Shown piece after piece: positions 1-10,639 of a DNA stretch of 64,000 nt; the stretch's first letter is position 1; every line of letters begins with the position of its first letter. The DNA lies in NCBI RefSeq assembly GCF_900172225.1, contig NZ_FWFO01000001.1, positions 2,232,001 to 2,296,000 on the forward strand. Reading direction: 5' to 3'. The stretch is from Falsiruegeria litorea R37. GTDB taxonomy: Bacteria > Pseudomonadota > Alphaproteobacteria > Rhodobacterales > Rhodobacteraceae. The position numbers were made by a program, and so were the translations under genes. The notes under the pieces were generated by a model that saw only the letters and a list, made by a program, of their open reading frames with translations, was not told the origin of the DNA and did no database searches.

Positions 1-764
1 ACAGCCAAAGCGTTCTTCGACCCCATCTCCATCTGCACTTTGGTCAGGTTCTGGATTGCCGCGGCTGCAATGCCCTTGCCCACCGGAACCGAACCGGTGA
101 ACGAAATGGCATTGACCTTGGGGCTTTCGACCAGACGCTGTCCGATCGAACGGCCCGACCCCATGACCAGCGAGAACAGGCCCTTGGGAATGTCCTGACG
201 CTCGATGATCTCGGTCAGGGCCACCGCAGAGGCCGGCGTGATGTTGGCCGGCTTCCAAACCACCGCGTTGCCATAGCAAAGCGCCGGAGCAATCTTCCAC
301 GAGGCGGTCGCGGTGGGGAAGTTCCAGGGCGAGATGATCGCGACAACCCCAACAGCTTCGCGGCGCACGTCCACCTCGATATCGGGGCGTACAGAATCCG
401 CGTTCTCGCCGATCTGACGCAGGCATTCGGCGGCGTAGTAGGTAAAGAATTGACCCGCCCGATAGACCTCGCCCTTGCCCTCGGCCAGCGGCTTGCCCTC
501 TTCGCGGCTGAGCAGCGTGCCGAGTTCCTCGGCCCGCGCCATCATTTCGTTGCCGATGGCGTTCAGCACGGCCTGCTTGCGTTCCAGCCCATAAGCGGCC
601 CATTCGGCTTGTGCGATGCGCGCCTGATCCAGCGTCGCGTCCAGTTGATCCGAGCTGGCCTGCGCGAACATGCCAACCAGATCGCTCAGATCCGAAGGGT
701 TACGGTTTTCGATTTCGATTTCGCCAGCCAGCCATTCGCCGGCAATCAGGTTCAGTTTGGTCAC
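1..764 (-). CDS. NAD(P)-dependent aldehyde dehydrogenase, N-terminal part (runs off window)
   Basis: The minus-strand frame opens with GTG at 764-762 behind a TGGGGCG ribosome site and stays open to base 1, giving the first 254 residues. It has the aldehyde dehydrogenase hallmarks: the nucleotide-binding segment ISPWNFPTATASWKIAP, then VVWKPAN, FTGSVPVGKGI and EMGSKNALA, which replaces the common ELGGKNP. The catalytic Cys lies beyond the window. The EMGSKNALA form suggests, from memory, relatives of alpha-ketoglutarate semialdehyde dehydrogenase, so a role in sugar-acid or hydroxyproline breakdown is possible but unproven. It is divergent from a LysR gene that probably controls it. Confidence 0.85.
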   Translation of the reverse strand, partial: MTKLNLIAGEWLAGEIEIENRNPSDLSDLVGMFAQASSDQLDATLDQARIAQAEWAAYGLERKQAVLNAIGNEMMARAEELGTLLSREEGKPLAEGKGEVYRAGQFFTYYAAECLRQIGENADSVRPDIEVDVRREAVGVVAIISPWNFPTATASWKIAPALCYGNAVVWKPANITPASAVALTEIIERQDIPKGLFSLVMGSGRSIGQRLVESPKVNAISFTGSVPVGKGIAAAAIQNLTKVQMEMGSKNALA

Positions 765-823
765 AATACGCCCCAGACAACAGAATTTGGTTTGGGGCAG
801 GATGGACTTTGGCGACCACATCA

Positions 824-857
824 GTCAAATTCAATTAGCTCAAGTCAATTTCAATTA
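824..857 (+). promoter_or_regulatory. Two phased T-N11-A boxes, probable LysR operator
   Basis: GTCAAATTCAATTA at 824-837 and GTCAATTTCAATTA at 844-857 agree at 13 of 14 bases and start exactly 20 bp apart, about two helical turns. Each contains a T-N11-A (825-837 and 845-857), the classic LysR-family recognition form. They end 10 bp before the LysR start codon and sit between the divergent genes, so autoregulation is likely. That these are the bound sites is inference. Confidence 0.55.
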
Positions 858-867
858 CACTGAACTC

Positions 868-1740
868 ATGTCGATCAAACTGGAAACCCTTCGCACCTTT
901 TGCACCGTGGCCCAGACCGGCAATCTGGCCGAGGCTGCCAACCGCTTGGGGCGCACGCAATCAGCGGTGTCCATGACGCTCAAGCACTTCGAAGAGCATC
1001 TTGGGCGCAAACTGTTTCAGGGCGAGCGCAAAGCACAGCTGTCGGCACTGGGAGAGCAGGTTTTCGAACAGGCACTCAAGCAAGTGCGTGAATATGATGA
1101 AACCATACAGGGCATCGAATCCGCTGCTCGATCCCGGCATGGTCAAATCCGCATCGTATCAGTCCCATCCGTGGCGGCAGTGGTGTTTCCCGCCGTGACC
1201 GATCATATGACCAATCGCTTTTCCGGTCTGAAGATCGAACTGCGCGATACACATACCGCGCAAATTCTGGATGCGCTTTTGACCGGGCGCGCCGATATCG
1301 GCATCGCCTCGGGCCACCATTCGTTAAACGGGATCGAAGCGATACCTCTCTTTTGCGATCAGTTTGGTCTGGTGGCCTCTGCCGACCATCCACTTGCAAT
1401 GTCGTCGCAGTTACCAACACTTGAAGATGTCGTCACGCCCAAGTTTATCCGAAACGCGCTTTGCGATCTGATTCAGTCTCTTGCGTTTCTGGAAGCTGTC
1501 GAAAAATCAGACGTCACCATTCAGAACACGCTATCTTTGATTGCGATGGTTCAGACTGGCGAATGGGTGACGATCCTGCCGCAAACGGTTTCGCGGTTTT
1601 TGCCGACCGACACAGTCTTTCGTCCAATTGCCGACCTCTCGGACCAACGCGAAGTCTACCTCTACATCCGCACCCGTACCCCCTATGCGTCCATAACGCA
1701 GGACTGCGCCGAGTTCATCCGGTCACGGGATTGGAGCTGA
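868..1740 (+). CDS. LysR-family transcriptional regulator
   Basis: A 290-residue protein of normal LysR length. The N-terminal winged helix-turn-helix covers residues 1-60 (LETLRTFCTVAQTGNLAEAA, then GRTQSAVSMTLKHFEEHLG). The remainder is the periplasmic-binding-like effector domain with the usual ADIGIASG and TILPQ-type segments. The frame is open further upstream, but only the ATG at 868 places the helix-turn-helix at the family position; the upstream extension overlaps the divergent promoter. It lies head to head with the aldehyde dehydrogenase gene and probably activates it in response to a pathway metabolite. The effector is unknown. Confidence 0.9.
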   Translation: MSIKLETLRTFCTVAQTGNLAEAANRLGRTQSAVSMTLKHFEEHLGRKLFQGERKAQLSALGEQVFEQALKQVREYDETIQGIESAARSRHGQIRIVSVPSVAAVVFPAVTDHMTNRFSGLKIELRDTHTAQILDALLTGRADIGIASGHHSLNGIEAIPLFCDQFGLVASADHPLAMSSQLPTLEDVVTPKFIRNALCDLIQSLAFLEAVEKSDVTIQNTLSLIAMVQTGEWVTILPQTVSRFLPTDTVFRPIADLSDQREVYLYIRTRTPYASITQDCAEFIRSRDWS

Positions 1741-1757
1741 ACAGTCATGTTGAAAAG

Positions 1758-1834
1758 TGGCGCACCCATCAGGATTCGAACCTGAGACCTCTGCCTTCGG
1801 AGGGCAGCGCTCTATCCAGCTGAGCTATGGGTGC
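1758..1834 (-). tRNA. tRNA-Arg (anticodon CCG)
   Basis: The minus strand folds as a full cloverleaf of 77 nt including the encoded CCA. The acceptor arm GCACCCA pairs with TGGGTGC, the anticodon stem CTGCC/GGCAG encloses the loop CTCCGAA, and the T loop is GGTTCGAATCC. The loop gives anticodon CCG, which reads CGG arginine codons. It lies between the LysR gene and the end of the suf operon. No duplicated 3' end is visible nearby, so there is no sign of island insertion here. Confidence 0.97.
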
Positions 1835-1875
1835 CTAGGAACGGGCTATAAAAGATCGCTTGCCCCTCCGCAATC

Positions 1876-1904
1876 GGAAAAGCCGAAATTTCTCCGGCTT
1901 TTCC
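1876..1904 (-). terminator. Hairpin closing the suf operon
   Basis: GGAAAAGCCG at 1876-1885 and CGGCTTTTCC at 1895-1904 form a perfect 10-bp stem with a 9-nt loop, 12 bp beyond the sufS stop. The stem carries its own A and T runs and could act on either strand. There is no long U tract after it. Confidence 0.65.
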
Positions 1905-1916
1905 AAGGTCTCGCAG

Positions 1917-3137
1917 TTACGCAAAAAGCTCATGTGCAAGCTCCAGCGCGTCGACCAGCGTGTCGACCTCGTCCGTCGTGTTGTAGAGGCCAAAGCTGGC
2001 GCGGCAGGTGGCCGTGACGCCCAGGTGATCCATCAGCGGACCGGCACAGTGGTGGCCAGCACGCACGGCGACACCCTTTTTGTCCAGGATGGTCGAGATG
2101 TCGTGCGGATGCCCTGCCCCGTCCAGCGTAAAGCTGAAGATCGCGGCCTTGTCGGGCGTTGTGCCCTGCACCTGCAGCCAATTGAGCCCTTGCAGCTTGG
2201 ACATGGCATAGTCGCGCAAACCGGCCTCATGAGCGGCGATGTTCTCCATCCCCAGCTCCATCATGTACTCAAGCGCCACACCAAGGCCAATGGTCTGCAC
2301 GATGCCGGGGGTTCCGGCCTCGAACTTCATTGGCGGGTCGTTATAGGTGACCGCCTCTTTCGACACTTCGCGGATCATGTCGCCGCCCCCGATAAAGGGA
2401 CGCATTTCAGCCATACGTTCGGCCTTGCAAAAGATCGCGCCAGAGCCGGAGGGACCATACAGCTTGTGGCCCGTGATGGCGTAGAAGTCACACCCAAGGT
2501 CCTGCACGTCGACCGGCATGTGAACCGCGCCCTGGCTGCCATCAACCAGCACCGGAACACCCTTGGCGTGGGCGCCTTGGGTTATCGCCTTGACGTCCAC
2601 CATAGTGCCCAGAACGTTCGAGCATTGGGTGACGGCGACCAGTTTGGTATTGGGTCCGATCGCATCGAGCACCGCCTGCGGGTCAAGCGCGCCGGTGCTG
2701 TCCACATCGACCCATTTCAGCACCACGCCCTGGCGTTCGCGCAGGAAATGCCAGGGCACGATGTTGGCGTGGTGCTCCATAACGCTGAGAACGATCTCAT
2801 CACCCGCCTTTAGACGCGGCATGGCCCAGCCATAGGCGACCATGTTGATACCCTCGGTCGTGCCCGAATTCAGCACGATCTCATCCTCGGAGCCTGCATT
2901 CAGGAACTTGGCGATAATCCCGCGCACCGCCTCATATTTGTCGGTGGCCAGGTTCGACAGGTAGTGAAGCCCGCGGTGAACGTTGGCGTATTCCATCGAA
3001 TAGGCCTGCGTGATCGCGTCGATCACCACCTGCGGTTTCTGGGCTGAAGCACCGTTGTCGAGATAGGTCAGCGGCTTGCCGTTCACCTCACGCGAGAGGA
3101 TCGGGAAATCGGCCCGGATTTTGTTGACGTCATACAT
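1917..3137 (-). CDS. sufS: SufS-type cysteine desulfurase
   Basis: The 406-residue PLP enzyme takes sulfur from cysteine for Fe-S cluster assembly. It begins [20 protein letters not shown], typical of SufS. The PLP-lysine motif [12 protein letters not shown] is present, as is the active cysteine in [11 protein letters not shown] (Cys364), the short-loop group II form that usually needs a sulfur-transfer partner. It is the last gene of the suf operon, 15 bp after a Yip1-like membrane protein. No sufE, sufU or sufA follows: the next element is a tRNA, so the sulfur-transfer partner must lie elsewhere. Confidence 0.96.
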   Translation of the reverse strand: MYDVNKIRADFPILSREVNGKPLTYLDNGASAQKPQVVIDAITQAYSMEYANVHRGLHYLSNLATDKYEAVRGIIAKFLNAGSEDEIVLNSGTTEGINMVAYGWAMPRLKAGDEIVLSVMEHHANIVPWHFLRERQGVVLKWVDVDSTGALDPQAVLDAIGPNTKLVAVTQCSNVLGTMVDVKAITQGAHAKGVPVLVDGSQGAVHMPVDVQDLGCDFYAITGHKLYGPSGSGAIFCKAERMAEMRPFIGGGDMIREVSKEAVTYNDPPMKFEAGTPGIVQTIGLGVALEYMMELGMENIAAHEAGLRDYAMSKLQGLNWLQVQGTTPDKAAIFSFTLDGAGHPHDISTILDKKGVAVRAGHHCAGPLMDHLGVTATCRASFGLYNTTDEVDTLVDALELAHELFA

Positions 3138-3152
3138 GAGAAACGATCCCAG

Positions 3153-3719
3153 TTAGCCAGCCCCAAGAAGGGAGAGAAGAATGAAAAGCACAACCGCAAT
3201 GGCAAAGACGGACCCGACCAATACGCCTGCGGCCTTCATCAGCGATCCCAAACGATGTGCCTGGTCGATGAAGTGCAAAAAGATGAAAAGACCGATCAGC
3301 GATGCGCCAAGCACCACAAGAAAGGATAGGACCGGGATGGTCAGCATCAACACAAGTGCGACCGCTTGTACCGCGACGCGCAGAAACTGCATCCAGACCA
3401 TCAGGAGCATGACGTCGTCGAACGACCCCTGCCCGCCCAGCATGGCACCCACACGGTGGATCGCAATGATGGTGGCCAAAATGCCGCCGCCTACAAAACC
3501 AGCGTAGACCATGGGTGACTGGATCAGCACCGGCATGCCTTTGGGGCCGGGCAGCAGCATGCCCGACAGCGAAAACAGCAGCGTGTTCAGGACAACGGCC
3601 AAGGCCAGTCCCAGCCACAGCACATCGCGCCGCAGGTCCTGCGCCAACAGGATCTGCGCCGCCTGGGCGGGGTTGGTGACGGACATCACCGCCAGATCCT
3701 TGAGGTTCAGAGCGTTCAT
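3153..3719 (-). CDS. Yip1-like integral membrane protein
   Basis: A 188-residue protein beginning MNALNLKDLAVMSVTNPAQAA, where a short cytosolic amphipathic stretch precedes about five hydrophobic helices. The arrangement resembles the bacterial Yip1 domain family, whose function is not established. Its ATG overlaps the stop of the preceding Yip1-like gene by 4 bases (ATGA), so the two are translationally coupled. The pair sits between sufD and sufS, suggesting co-expression with Fe-S assembly, but nothing in the sequence shows a direct role there. The longer frame upstream of 3719 overlaps its partner and was not used. Confidence 0.75.
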   Translation of the reverse strand: MNALNLKDLAVMSVTNPAQAAQILLAQDLRRDVLWLGLALAVVLNTLLFSLSGMLLPGPKGMPVLIQSPMVYAGFVGGGILATIIAIHRVGAMLGGQGSFDDVMLLMVWMQFLRVAVQAVALVLMLTIPVLSFLVVLGASLIGLFIFLHFIDQAHRLGSLMKAAGVLVGSVFAIAVVLFILLSLLGAG

Positions 3720-4213
3720 GCTCCTGTCCTTTCTTGTGGCCTTTCCGCCTGAAACAGCCCCGCGATCCAGAACCACGCAAAAACCGCAAACCACACAGCC
3801 CCCACCAGTTGCAGCGACGGTCCCGGGCCGATGAACCCGGCCACAAGCCCATGCAACAAAACCAGCGGGCTGGACGCCAGCAGCGCCCAGAACAGAGCCA
3901 GACGCGCGCCGAACCAATCGCCCTTGCCGCCAACCACCTTGGCCACGACATGCGAGGCCGCCGCGATGACATACATCAAAAGCGGTGCAATCAGGATCAG
4001 GGCCATCAGGCTGCCGGCCATCAACTCGTTCAGGTCGCGGCCCTCAAGATGCGCCTCACGCGACAGGCGTGGCAGTTGCGCGATGAACAGCACCACGCAG
4101 CTGGCCATGAGAATGGCCAGCGCGCGGTCCTCGCGCTGGCCCATGTCCAGCAGGCGCCGTACAACGCGCCCGGGGCCACGATACGTGGCCAAGATGTCCG
4201 ACGTCACCGACAT
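3716..4213 (-). CDS. Yip1-like integral membrane protein, partner of the next gene
   Basis: A 165-residue protein with a cytosolic N-terminus (residues 1-32) and about four hydrophobic segments, including ALAILMASCVVLFIAQL, a long one near residues 68-90 and two near the C-terminus. The fold resembles the second Yip1-like protein after it, so the two may form a hetero-oligomer. Its start shares a base with the sufD stop (TGATG) and its end overlaps the following gene by 4 bases, so it is embedded in the suf transcript. The cellular role is unknown. Confidence 0.75.
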   Translation of the reverse strand: MSVTSDILATYRGPGRVVRRLLDMGQREDRALAILMASCVVLFIAQLPRLSREAHLEGRDLNELMAGSLMALILIAPLLMYVIAAASHVVAKVVGGKGDWFGARLALFWALLASSPLVLLHGLVAGFIGPGPSLQLVGAVWFAVFAWFWIAGLFQAERPQERTGA

Positions 4214-5493
4214 CAGCGGCGGCGCGACAGCCAGGATTCAAGACGGTTGACGATGTCCTCCGCCAGATCCTCGGCCTCGATTTCCTCGACCGCTTCGGCC
4301 AGGAACGCCAAGGTCAACAAGTCCGTCGCGTCCGACACTGGCACCCCTCGCGAACGCAGATAGAACAGCGCGGTCTCATCAATCGCGCCCGAGGTCGAGC
4401 CGTGTGAACAGGCCACATCGTCGGCATAGATCTCAAGCTCGGGCTTGGCGAGGAACTGGCTGTCATCATCCAGCAGCAAGGACTGAGAAATCTGATATCC
4501 ATCAGTCTTTTGCGCGCCTTCCTTCACCAGGATCTTGCCCTGGAACACGCCCGTCGCACCGTTGCGCAGCACCTTTTTGAACACCTGACGGCTTTCACAG
4601 TTCACTGCATCATGGGTGATGAACACCGTGTCGTCGTGGTGGAAATCACCATCACCTACACAGGCACCGGCCACATGGGCCACAGCATCGTCGCCCAGGA
4701 TCTCGATCACCTGTTCGTTGCGGGTCAGCACGCCGTTCACGGTGAGCGTGAAAGACTTGTAAACCGATTTCGCCCCCAGACGGGTGAACATATGGGTCAC
4801 AGCACGACGTTCGTGATCGCGCCCCTGAGAGCGCACGTGATGCAGGGTTCCGCCATCTGCGATGTCGATCTCCATGCATTTGTTGAAACGCGCGGCCGCC
4901 GGACCGTTTTCCAAAATGGTCGCTTCGGCACCGCTCTCAACCCGCAGGATGTGGTGCAGGAAGGCATCCGAAGCCTCGTCCTTGTGCACGTAGATCAGGC
5001 TGATCGGTTTCGACGGCTTGCCGGTGACGTGAATGGCAACGCCATCCGCGGCAAAGGCCGTGTTCAGCGCCGCCAGCGGACGCGGAACCGGGTTGTGACC
5101 GCGCGTTTCCAAAACACCGTAAAGGTCCTTGGCCCAGTGGATGTCCGTGCAGCAAATATCCTCGAGACGCTCGATCTGCACCCCTTCAAGCGTCAGATCA
5201 TCCGAGGCATCGGCGTCAAAGATACCATCTACAAAGACGATCTTGAGCCGGTCGATCTGGTCGAACATCAACGGTTCGTCGTTGTCGAACAGCGCCGCTG
5301 TGGGGGCATCCGCCTGCACCAGCGTGTCGGGGCGGGTGTATTTCCAGTATTCGTCGCGACGATCGGGCAAACCCATGTCGCGCACGCGGGCAATCGCGGC
5401 CTCGCGCGCGGGCTTTGTGCAGCCCGCCGTCGGCAGCTCCAGCGCGGCCAGGCGCGCCTCGGTTGCGGTTTGTTTGATCTCGGGCAAAGCCAT
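4213..5493 (-). CDS. sufD: SufD, Fe-S cluster scaffold subunit
   Basis: A 426-residue SufB/SufD-fold protein. The C-terminal core has the family segment with SQSLLLDDDSQFLAKPELEI, DDVACSHGSTSGAID and LFYLRSRGV. The conserved histidine lies in CSHGST, where SufD contributes to the cluster site at the SufB-SufD interface. With SufC it builds the SufBC2D scaffold in the cytosol. Its ATG shares one base with the sufC stop (TAATG). Length and motifs are normal. Confidence 0.96.
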   Translation of the reverse strand: MALPEIKQTATEARLAALELPTAGCTKPAREAAIARVRDMGLPDRRDEYWKYTRPDTLVQADAPTAALFDNDEPLMFDQIDRLKIVFVDGIFDADASDDLTLEGVQIERLEDICCTDIHWAKDLYGVLETRGHNPVPRPLAALNTAFAADGVAIHVTGKPSKPISLIYVHKDEASDAFLHHILRVESGAEATILENGPAAARFNKCMEIDIADGGTLHHVRSQGRDHERRAVTHMFTRLGAKSVYKSFTLTVNGVLTRNEQVIEILGDDAVAHVAGACVGDGDFHHDDTVFITHDAVNCESRQVFKKVLRNGATGVFQGKILVKEGAQKTDGYQISQSLLLDDDSQFLAKPELEIYADDVACSHGSTSGAIDETALFYLRSRGVPVSDATDLLTLAFLAEAVEEIEAEDLAEDIVNRLESWLSRRR

Positions 5494-6248
5494 TACTGCA
5501 CCTCGGCCAGAATGTCGGCGTAACCGTTGTTTTCAACTTCCAGCGCCAGCTCGGGACCACCGGTTTTGACGATGCGACCGTCTGCCATGATGTGAACGAC
5601 ATCGGGTTTGATGTGGTCCAGCAGGCGCTGATAGTGGGTGATCACCAGGAACCCGCGGCCTTCATCGCGCAGCGCGTTCACGCCTTCGGCGACCAGCTTC
5701 ATGGCATCGACGTCCAGGCCCGAGTCGGTCTCGTCCAGGATGCACATCTTGGGTTCCAGCATCGCCATCTGCAGGATTTCGTTGCGCTTTTTCTCACCAC
5801 CCGAGAAGCCCACATTCACCGGACGCTTGAGCATGTCGGCGTTGATTTTCAGCGACTTGGCACGCTCACGTACGACTTTCAGGAAGTCGGCGGCGCTCAG
5901 CTCTTCTTCGCCGCGGGCTTTGCGTTGTGCGTTCACGGCCGTGCGCAGGAAAGTCATGTTGCCGACACCGGGGATTTCAACCGGGTATTGGAACGCCAGG
6001 AACAGGCCAGCTGCGGCGCGCTCTTCCGGCTCCAGCTCCAGCAGGTCTTCGCCGTCAAGCGAGGCGGCGCCTTCGGTCACTTCGTACCCGTCGCGGCCCG
6101 ACAGGACATAGGACAGGGTCGATTTACCCGAGCCGTTGGGGCCCATGATCGCATGAACCTTGCCAGCATCGACTTTTAGGTCGACGCCTTTCAGGATCTG
6201 CTTTTCTTCTTCTTCAAGTTTGACGTGCAAGTTTTTGATTTCGAGCAT
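5493..6248 (-). CDS. sufC: SufC, ABC-type ATPase of the Fe-S scaffold
   Basis: A 251-residue ABC ATPase. The Walker A motif is GPNGSGKST, the signature is the SufC-type FSGGEKKRNEI, and the Walker B region is CILDETDSGLDVDAM, followed by the switch histidine in LVITHYQRLL. These features separate SufC from transport ATPases. The frame also opens six codons earlier (6266), but that start overlaps the stop of the preceding gene. The ATG at 6248 has an AGGC ribosome site and gives the usual MLEIKNLHV start. Confidence 0.96.
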   Translation of the reverse strand: MLEIKNLHVKLEEEEKQILKGVDLKVDAGKVHAIMGPNGSGKSTLSYVLSGRDGYEVTEGAASLDGEDLLELEPEERAAAGLFLAFQYPVEIPGVGNMTFLRTAVNAQRKARGEEELSAADFLKVVRERAKSLKINADMLKRPVNVGFSGGEKKRNEILQMAMLEPKMCILDETDSGLDVDAMKLVAEGVNALRDEGRGFLVITHYQRLLDHIKPDVVHIMADGRIVKTGGPELALEVENNGYADILAEVQ

Positions 6249-6262
6249 TTTTGCCTCGCTTC

Positions 6263-7084
6263 TCATCTCTGGCCCGCAGCGAATGCGCGGGTATTGTCAG
6301 GGGCGGCACGCAGATGTGCCGGAAAGGTTTCGATCAGATCGGCCCGGGCGCGCGCTATGCCGTCGCCATAGGTCAGTTCGGTTCCATCCTTGAGCGAAGA
6401 CAGAACACCCGGAACCTCGTGGGCTTCGATCGGTGAAATCAGCGGTCGCCCAACAGACGCCGCGTAGTCGTGGTACTTCAGATGTGATTGCTCACCGGGG
6501 CTGAGCCAAGTGCTTGGCACGCCGAATGCGTCGGCCACGATGAGCCCATGCAGGCTGCTGGCAATTACATGTCGGCTCGATGCGATCCGGCGACACACCT
6601 CGAGCGCATCAGCGCGTGGATCAACCAGGTCCAAGGCAGGCTCTGAACGAACCAACGCTTGGATTTCGGGATCATCAACTTGGCTGTGATGCGGAACCAA
6701 CGCGACGCGATCCTGGACAGAGGGAATTTCGTCGATCAGATCAGCAGTCAACAACCCAGGATCGCCAAACTGGCGGGTCTTCACCCCTAACAAAGCGGCT
6801 GTAACCGGCCCCCGGACCAGAGCAACGTTTACGTTAGGTAAAAAATCTGTAGGCACCGGATGCAAAAGCCCCGTCCCCCAAACAAACGGCTTCATCCGGT
6901 GCTCGACAGCCTGCGAGAAATTACGCCGTATGACCTGCAACAACGAGCCAACAGCCACCAAATCACATCCCTTTGGCCCGGCATGCGTCACCTTGCGCCC
7001 AGAGACGTTGGCAACAACCAAAGAGGACAGGACATCACCGAAGTTCGGGATACCCTTCCACCAAAAAAGTTTGATCGGTGCCAT
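6263..7084 (-). CDS. Polysaccharide pyruvyl transferase family protein inside the suf operon
   Basis: A 273-residue protein starting MAPIKLFWWKGIPNFGDVLS, the N-terminus typical of pyruvyltransferases that add ketal pyruvate to surface glycans. Later segments are GTGLLHP, VRGPVTAALLG, FGDPGLL and SRHVIASSLHGLIVADAFG, where the SSLHG histidine is the family hallmark. An upstream GTG at 7153 would add 23 residues unlike the family, so the ATG at 7084 is preferred. It lies between the FkbM gene and sufC. A glycan-decorating enzyme has no known role in Fe-S assembly, so this looks like an operon insertion. Confidence 0.85.
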   Translation of the reverse strand: MAPIKLFWWKGIPNFGDVLSSLVVANVSGRKVTHAGPKGCDLVAVGSLLQVIRRNFSQAVEHRMKPFVWGTGLLHPVPTDFLPNVNVALVRGPVTAALLGVKTRQFGDPGLLTADLIDEIPSVQDRVALVPHHSQVDDPEIQALVRSEPALDLVDPRADALEVCRRIASSRHVIASSLHGLIVADAFGVPSTWLSPGEQSHLKYHDYAASVGRPLISPIEAHEVPGVLSSLKDGTELTYGDGIARARADLIETFPAHLRAAPDNTRAFAAGQR

Positions 7085-7225
7085 TTGGAATGCAGCGCTG
7101 TTCAACAGATTGTCCCCTGCAACCCAAACGCCCAACCACGACAACGCCGACACATGGCAAAGCCTGGTATCGTTGCCCTGTTCGGGTTTTGAAGATCAGA
7201 TAACCGCAACATCACAGATCTCGGA

Positions 7226-8016
7226 TTATGCCTTGGTCGCGCCGACAAAATAGTTCTTGTTAGTGCGATAGCGCTGCATCACATCCAGAACCTCGTAGTC
7301 GACCTCTTTGACCCAGGCGAGAAAGGCCTCTTCGTTTTCGTTGTCGACCTCTACCATCAACACGGGTTGGCTGCGCGCAACTGTCTTGCGCAAGCCATTG
7401 AGAACCTTGATTTCCATCCCTTCGACATCGATCTTGATCAGGTCAGGTTCGACATCAGCGAGCACCTCGTCACCGACAACGACTTCGATGTCGCCTTCGC
7501 CGGCCATCATGCGTGCAGCGCCCAGGTTTTTCTCCTGTTTGCGCATCGCATAACCACCCTCGGACACATCAGACAGCCCATACCCAATGTTGCTCAGGTC
7601 AAAGACCGGCGCGAGACCATTGAAGGCAACATTTGCCAAAAGCAGCCGATAAGCCAGCGGGTTCGGTTCGAACGGGATCACTTTGGACGGGTTCAAGAAT
7701 AGCGACACAAACAGGCTGTGGTTGCCGACATTGGCACCTATGTCGACAAAAACGCCGTCATTGCAGGGAAAAATGGACCGTATCTGCTCCAGCTCTTCCT
7801 GTTCGTAAAACGTGCCTGCGCGGTGATTGCGTTGAATAGGATCGCGCAGCTTGTCGGTGGCAAACACAACATGCTTGCCTTCGATCTGACACGGGATGGT
7901 ATCCGTGCCCCAGAACACATAAGGTTCGCTGTTTTCAATCGCTGCCCGTGCCTCTTCCAGGTCGAAATGGCGTTCGCGCTTCTGCGCCCGGATCGGCATT
8001 TCTCCTGTGTCTGGTG

Positions 8017-8020
<4 letters not shown>
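7226..8020 (-). CDS. FkbM-family methyltransferase inside the suf operon
   Basis: A 264-residue protein with the FkbM SAM-dependent methyltransferase domain at about residues 95-245. The SAM-binding motif is [19 protein letters not shown], followed by IPFEPNP and [17 protein letters not shown]. FkbM enzymes usually O-methylate sugars or lipids. The ATG at 8020 overlaps the sufB stop by 4 bases (ATGA), so it is translationally coupled to sufB, which argues against a chance neighbour. The longer frame reading back into sufB is an antisense-type artefact. The substrate is unknown; the next gene is also a glycan-modifying enzyme. Confidence 0.88.
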
Positions 8021-9540
<1,520 letters not shown>

Positions 9541-9558
9541 GACAAACCCTCCGTCAGA

Positions 9559-10602
9559 TCACGCAGCACGCGCGTGATGCTTCTTTTCCTTTAGCAGCCA
9601 CGCATCAGCAAAGCGCAGCACATCTTCTTCATTCGTCTCGGGCCCCAGCGAAACGCGGATCGCGCTGCTTGCCGTGGCCTCGTCATATCCCATCGCGGTC
9701 AGCACGGTGCTGGCCTTGACCTTGCCGCTCGAGCAGGCAGAGCCCGCGCTTATGGCAAATCCGGCCAGGTCCATCTGCATCACCTGCGTCTCGCCTTTCC
9801 AGCCGGGTGTGGCGAAACAAAGAGTGTTGGGCAGGCGGCTCGCGCCTTTCCCGACAAAAATAGTCTTGCTTGTCCCAGCCTCAAGAGCCTTTTCTAGAAT
9901 ATTTCTAAGTTCCGCAACCCGTTCCCATACGCCATCCGCCAAATCGCGGGCGGCTGCCTGGGCTGCGGCGCCAAAACCGACCATTCCAAGCACGTTTTCG
10001 GTGCCGGATCGGCGGCCCATCTCTTGCCCGCCGCCCTTGATCTGCGCCTGCAGGTCCGTGCCGCGCGGCATCACAACCGCCCCGATTCCCTTGGGGCCAC
10101 CAAGCTTATGGGCCGAGATCATGGCCATTTGCGCGCCCATCCAGTTGAACGCAATCGGCAGTTTTCCAAAGGCCTGCGTCGCATCCGTCACGGCCAGGCC
10201 TTGCGGCAGATCCTGCACGATCCCGGTCTCGGAATTGGCGAGTTGAAGAGTGGTCGACGCTGGATCAGTCACCGTGACCTTCCCTGCATTCGAAACCGGT
10301 AAATCTTCTTCAATCCAAGCTCTTACCGCGTCGTGTTCGAGTCCAGATCCATGCAACCCGCGCCCCGACAGGGTCAGCGCAGCCCCTTCTGTAGACCCAG
10401 AGGTAAACACGATATCCGCCCCATCCGCGCCGAAGGCGGTGGCCACTTGCGCGCGCGCGTTTTCAACCAAAGCCTTGGCCGCGCGACCCTCGGCATGGAC
10501 AGACGACGGGTTCCCGCAGACATCCATTGCGGCGATCATCGCCTCGCGTGCCTCGGCCCGCAGCGGGGTGGTCGCGTTGTGATCCAGATAAACACGCGTC
10601 AT
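9559..10602 (-). CDS. Cysteine desulfurase, IscS/NifS-like (group I)
   Basis: A 347-residue PLP enzyme beginning MTRVYLDHNATTPLRAEA, with CGNPSSVHAEGR, the PLP lysine in SAHKLGGPKGIGA and the catalytic cysteine in SAGSACSSGKV (Cys290), the extended-loop form of group I enzymes. It is shorter than E. coli IscS (about 404 residues), with trimming in the middle. The ATG at 10602 was chosen because it starts exactly at the family N-terminus. It is the second gene of the operon, so this locus encodes two desulfurases, one of each group. Confidence 0.92.
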   Translation of the reverse strand: MTRVYLDHNATTPLRAEAREAMIAAMDVCGNPSSVHAEGRAAKALVENARAQVATAFGADGADIVFTSGSTEGAALTLSGRGLHGSGLEHDAVRAWIEEDLPVSNAGKVTVTDPASTTLQLANSETGIVQDLPQGLAVTDATQAFGKLPIAFNWMGAQMAMISAHKLGGPKGIGAVVMPRGTDLQAQIKGGGQEMGRRSGTENVLGMVGFGAAAQAAARDLADGVWERVAELRNILEKALEAGTSKTIFVGKGASRLPNTLCFATPGWKGETQVMQMDLAGFAISAGSACSSGKVKASTVLTAMGYDEATASSAIRVSLGPETNEEDVLRFADAWLLKEKKHHARAA

Positions 10603-10639
10603 GGATGCATCTTTTTTGACATGGTTAAGCCGCTGACCG

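Noticed and set aside
7085-7153. Upstream GTG start for the pyruvyltransferase
   Set aside because: The added 23 residues do not resemble the family N-terminus, while MAPIKLFWWKG at 7084 does.
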